In this document: positions 63,601 through 64,000 of the stretch, in pieces
How the letters are laid out: each line of letters opens with the position of its first letter
How positions within the stretch are numbered: position 1 is the stretch's first letter
NCBI GenBank assembly: GCA_003142185.1
Contig: PLOR01000090.1
Coordinates: forward strand, 1 to 64,000
Direction of reading: 5' to 3'
Source: Bryobacterales bacterium
GTDB lineage: Bacteria > Acidobacteriota > Terriglobia > Bryobacterales > Bryobacteraceae
Length of the DNA: 64,000 nt
The notes under the pieces: generated by a model
Seen by the model: the letters and a program-made list of their open reading frames with translations, nothing else
What the model was told of the DNA's origin: nothing
The model's database searches: none
Made by a program: the position numbers and the translations under genes

Positions 63601-63977
63601 ACCAGGTCGCCCACCTCGAGCCGCAGGTTTACCACCGCCTCCTGCCCGATCTCCAGATTGATCCCCGTTCGGACCGCAATCCTGAAGCCCGCCTTTTCAG
63701 CCTTCACTTCCTGGAGCCCAAGCGGAAGAGAGAAGACTCTGTAGTGGCCCGCTTCGTCGGTCGTTACCGCCCGCGTCGCACCAGTTTCCAGACTCTGCAC
63801 CGTGATCGCCGCGCCGCTGATTACACCGCCGGTCGTATCCTCCACGCTTCCGGAAATCGTGGCGGTGACCTGAGCGAGCCCCCATGCGGGATCTGCCAGC
63901 GGCAACAGGAGGCCCACCACAAGAGTCCAAAAACCCCGCCCGGCCCGCAGCCGCTCAATCGGAAACCGAGCCCTCAT
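60648..63977 (-). CDS. Oar-like TonB-dependent receptor with carboxypeptidase regulatory domain
   Basis: A 1109-residue outer-membrane protein. The signal region (FWTLVVGLLLPLADPAWGLAQ) is followed by a CarboxypepD_reg domain (about 38-125: ISGSVEDTTGGVISGAAITV, DEAGHYRVFSLPLGLQEVKAEKAGF), a plug (about 150-270: LPLNGRSIDNLITLNPGAI, FSVEGRRTGDNLFLLNGIEY, DTYGAEYGKRAGAQVSIVTQAG) and a long barrel to the terminal Phe (FGLKMVF). Such very large receptors are numerous in Acidobacteriota. The ligand is unknown; the Myxococcus Oar homologue is needed for protein secretion and adventurous behaviour, so a role other than import is possible. GAGAGG precedes the ATG at 63977. Confidence 0.9.
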   Translation of the reverse strand: MRARFPIERLRAGRGFWTLVVGLLLPLADPAWGLAQVTATISGSVEDTTGGVISGAAITVQSLETGATRAVTTDEAGHYRVFSLPLGLQEVKAEKAGFRIAVRTGINLEIGQEAVVNLRLEVGDLVQPVTVSADAPLVNTTTAAVSGMVGERAVKDLPLNGRSIDNLITLNPGAINYSAMKSANTSTSDGNTFSVEGRRTGDNLFLLNGIEYTGASQLAVTPGGASGQLLGIDAVRELNVLTDTYGAEYGKRAGAQVSIVTQAGSNVLHGAVFEFVRNSAFDARNVFDQAFVPPFRRNQFGSALGGPLKKNRLFLFGNYEGFRQALALSSVSVVPDLEARQGLLPNATTGIYSTVPNLNKSMLSYMTFWPLPNGPELLSNGVASGAALSYNNPKESIREDFGTLRTDYLIRDCDTVSAVYTIDDGDSLIPLADPLFASRTDLRMQVASLEETHILSPEILNTFRAGYSRAAFNLDSALLASFPASLSFVNGAGPGGIVINGGVTTTGNNGTITSAGPNNAAGVWNRRNLFTYSDTVQMSKGRHQISIGVWFQRLDDNENTASRQLGQASFSNLTTFLQGIVTTFQAVPDPNELGWRSLYGAWYFEDAIKLRPNLTLQAGIRHEWSTGWNEVSGRAANYVTDSTGTLVTTPRIGDSAFTENKAKLLLSPRVGLAWDPFGNGRTAVRAGFGTYYSLIDALSFLLNSLPPYNGSVSHSNVALSSLLPVMPAVQPLPSCGPGVPVPCTIYAPQGVQPNAKTQTVEEWDFAVQRQLDRDSSVRVAYVGSHGYHGLLSVDPNSIPAQVCTNPNGCQSGGVAPSLRSTVPQGAQYIPVGARPNPYLSAGFFWYTEGNSSYNALQSEVSHRLTHGLEFRANYTWSKNLDMNSGLTGAQSQNQAQMILDRNDLPRDWGLSALNAASQASVSGQYELPFGTNRHWLHGGSGLGSRLAGGWQLNGIVTLLSGFPFTPQIGANRSEDGDTRNPDRPSLNPSFSGPVVLGNPNEWFNPNAYVLPAFGTYGNLGRGTLTGPGLATLDVSVFKNASISEKVTLQFRAEFFNLLNRANFGPPNATVFTNGTNTASTIPAISPAAGLITTTATTSRQIQFGLKMVF

Positions 63978-64000
63978 CTGAAAACCTCTCGGGCCCCGGT

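Overview
The window looks like a chromosomal segment of a high-GC Gram-negative soil bacterium, most likely an Acidobacteriota member of the Solibacter/Bryobacter type. This is inferred from gene content: a large Oar-type TonB-dependent receptor with a carboxypeptidase-like N-domain, an exosortase with a PEP-CTERM-like substrate, a single-chain LptF-LptG fusion, many secreted beta-rich proteins, and several families of palindromic intergenic repeats. No rRNA, CRISPR array or intact transposon was seen.

Left part (about 0-20 kb). A small secreted protein, a Fis-type DNA-binding fragment abutting a tRNA-Thr(CGT), a large secreted C45-like hydrolase, an ABC-2 exporter pair, two secreted metallophosphoesterases, and a tight four-gene minus-strand unit: secreted TldD, a TldE-like partner lacking the metal motif, a fused LptFG permease, and a LamG-VanZ membrane protein. 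Then come a secreted TolB-like propeller protein and an AlaC-type aminotransferase. Intergenic spaces here carry at least four kinds of inverted repeat.

Middle part (about 19-26.5 kb). A housekeeping run on the plus strand: manA, tdh, acyP, apt, ispE, prs, rplY, pth, rpsF, rpsR, rplI, mostly with 1-4 base overlaps or short gaps. A near-consensus sigma-70 promoter lies inside ispE ahead of prs. No ssb gene sits between rpsF and rpsR.

Right part (about 26.8-60.2 kb). An accessory surface-polysaccharide and protein-sorting region: two large secreted proteins with phage-tail-fibre-like modules, a GT4 glycosyltransferase, an FkbM methyltransferase, an AsnB-type amidotransferase, a left-handed beta-helix acetyltransferase, a polyprenyl-phosphate sugar transferase, an ExeA-like ATPase, a UDP-sugar dehydrogenase, a TPR lipoprotein resembling PrsT, a PEP-CTERM-like protein, a giant IPT/TIG repeat protein split by a frameshift, a membrane-anchored DUF4038-like glycosidase, a TonB receptor, an exosortase, a LuxR-type regulator with a degenerate receiver, and a CpsD/Wzc pair. 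Together these would make an exopolysaccharide, control its chain length, and process and anchor proteins at the cell surface. No Wzx flippase or Wzy polymerase was recognised, so the pathway is probably completed outside the window.

The window ends in a second, much larger TonB-dependent receptor (60.6-64.0 kb).
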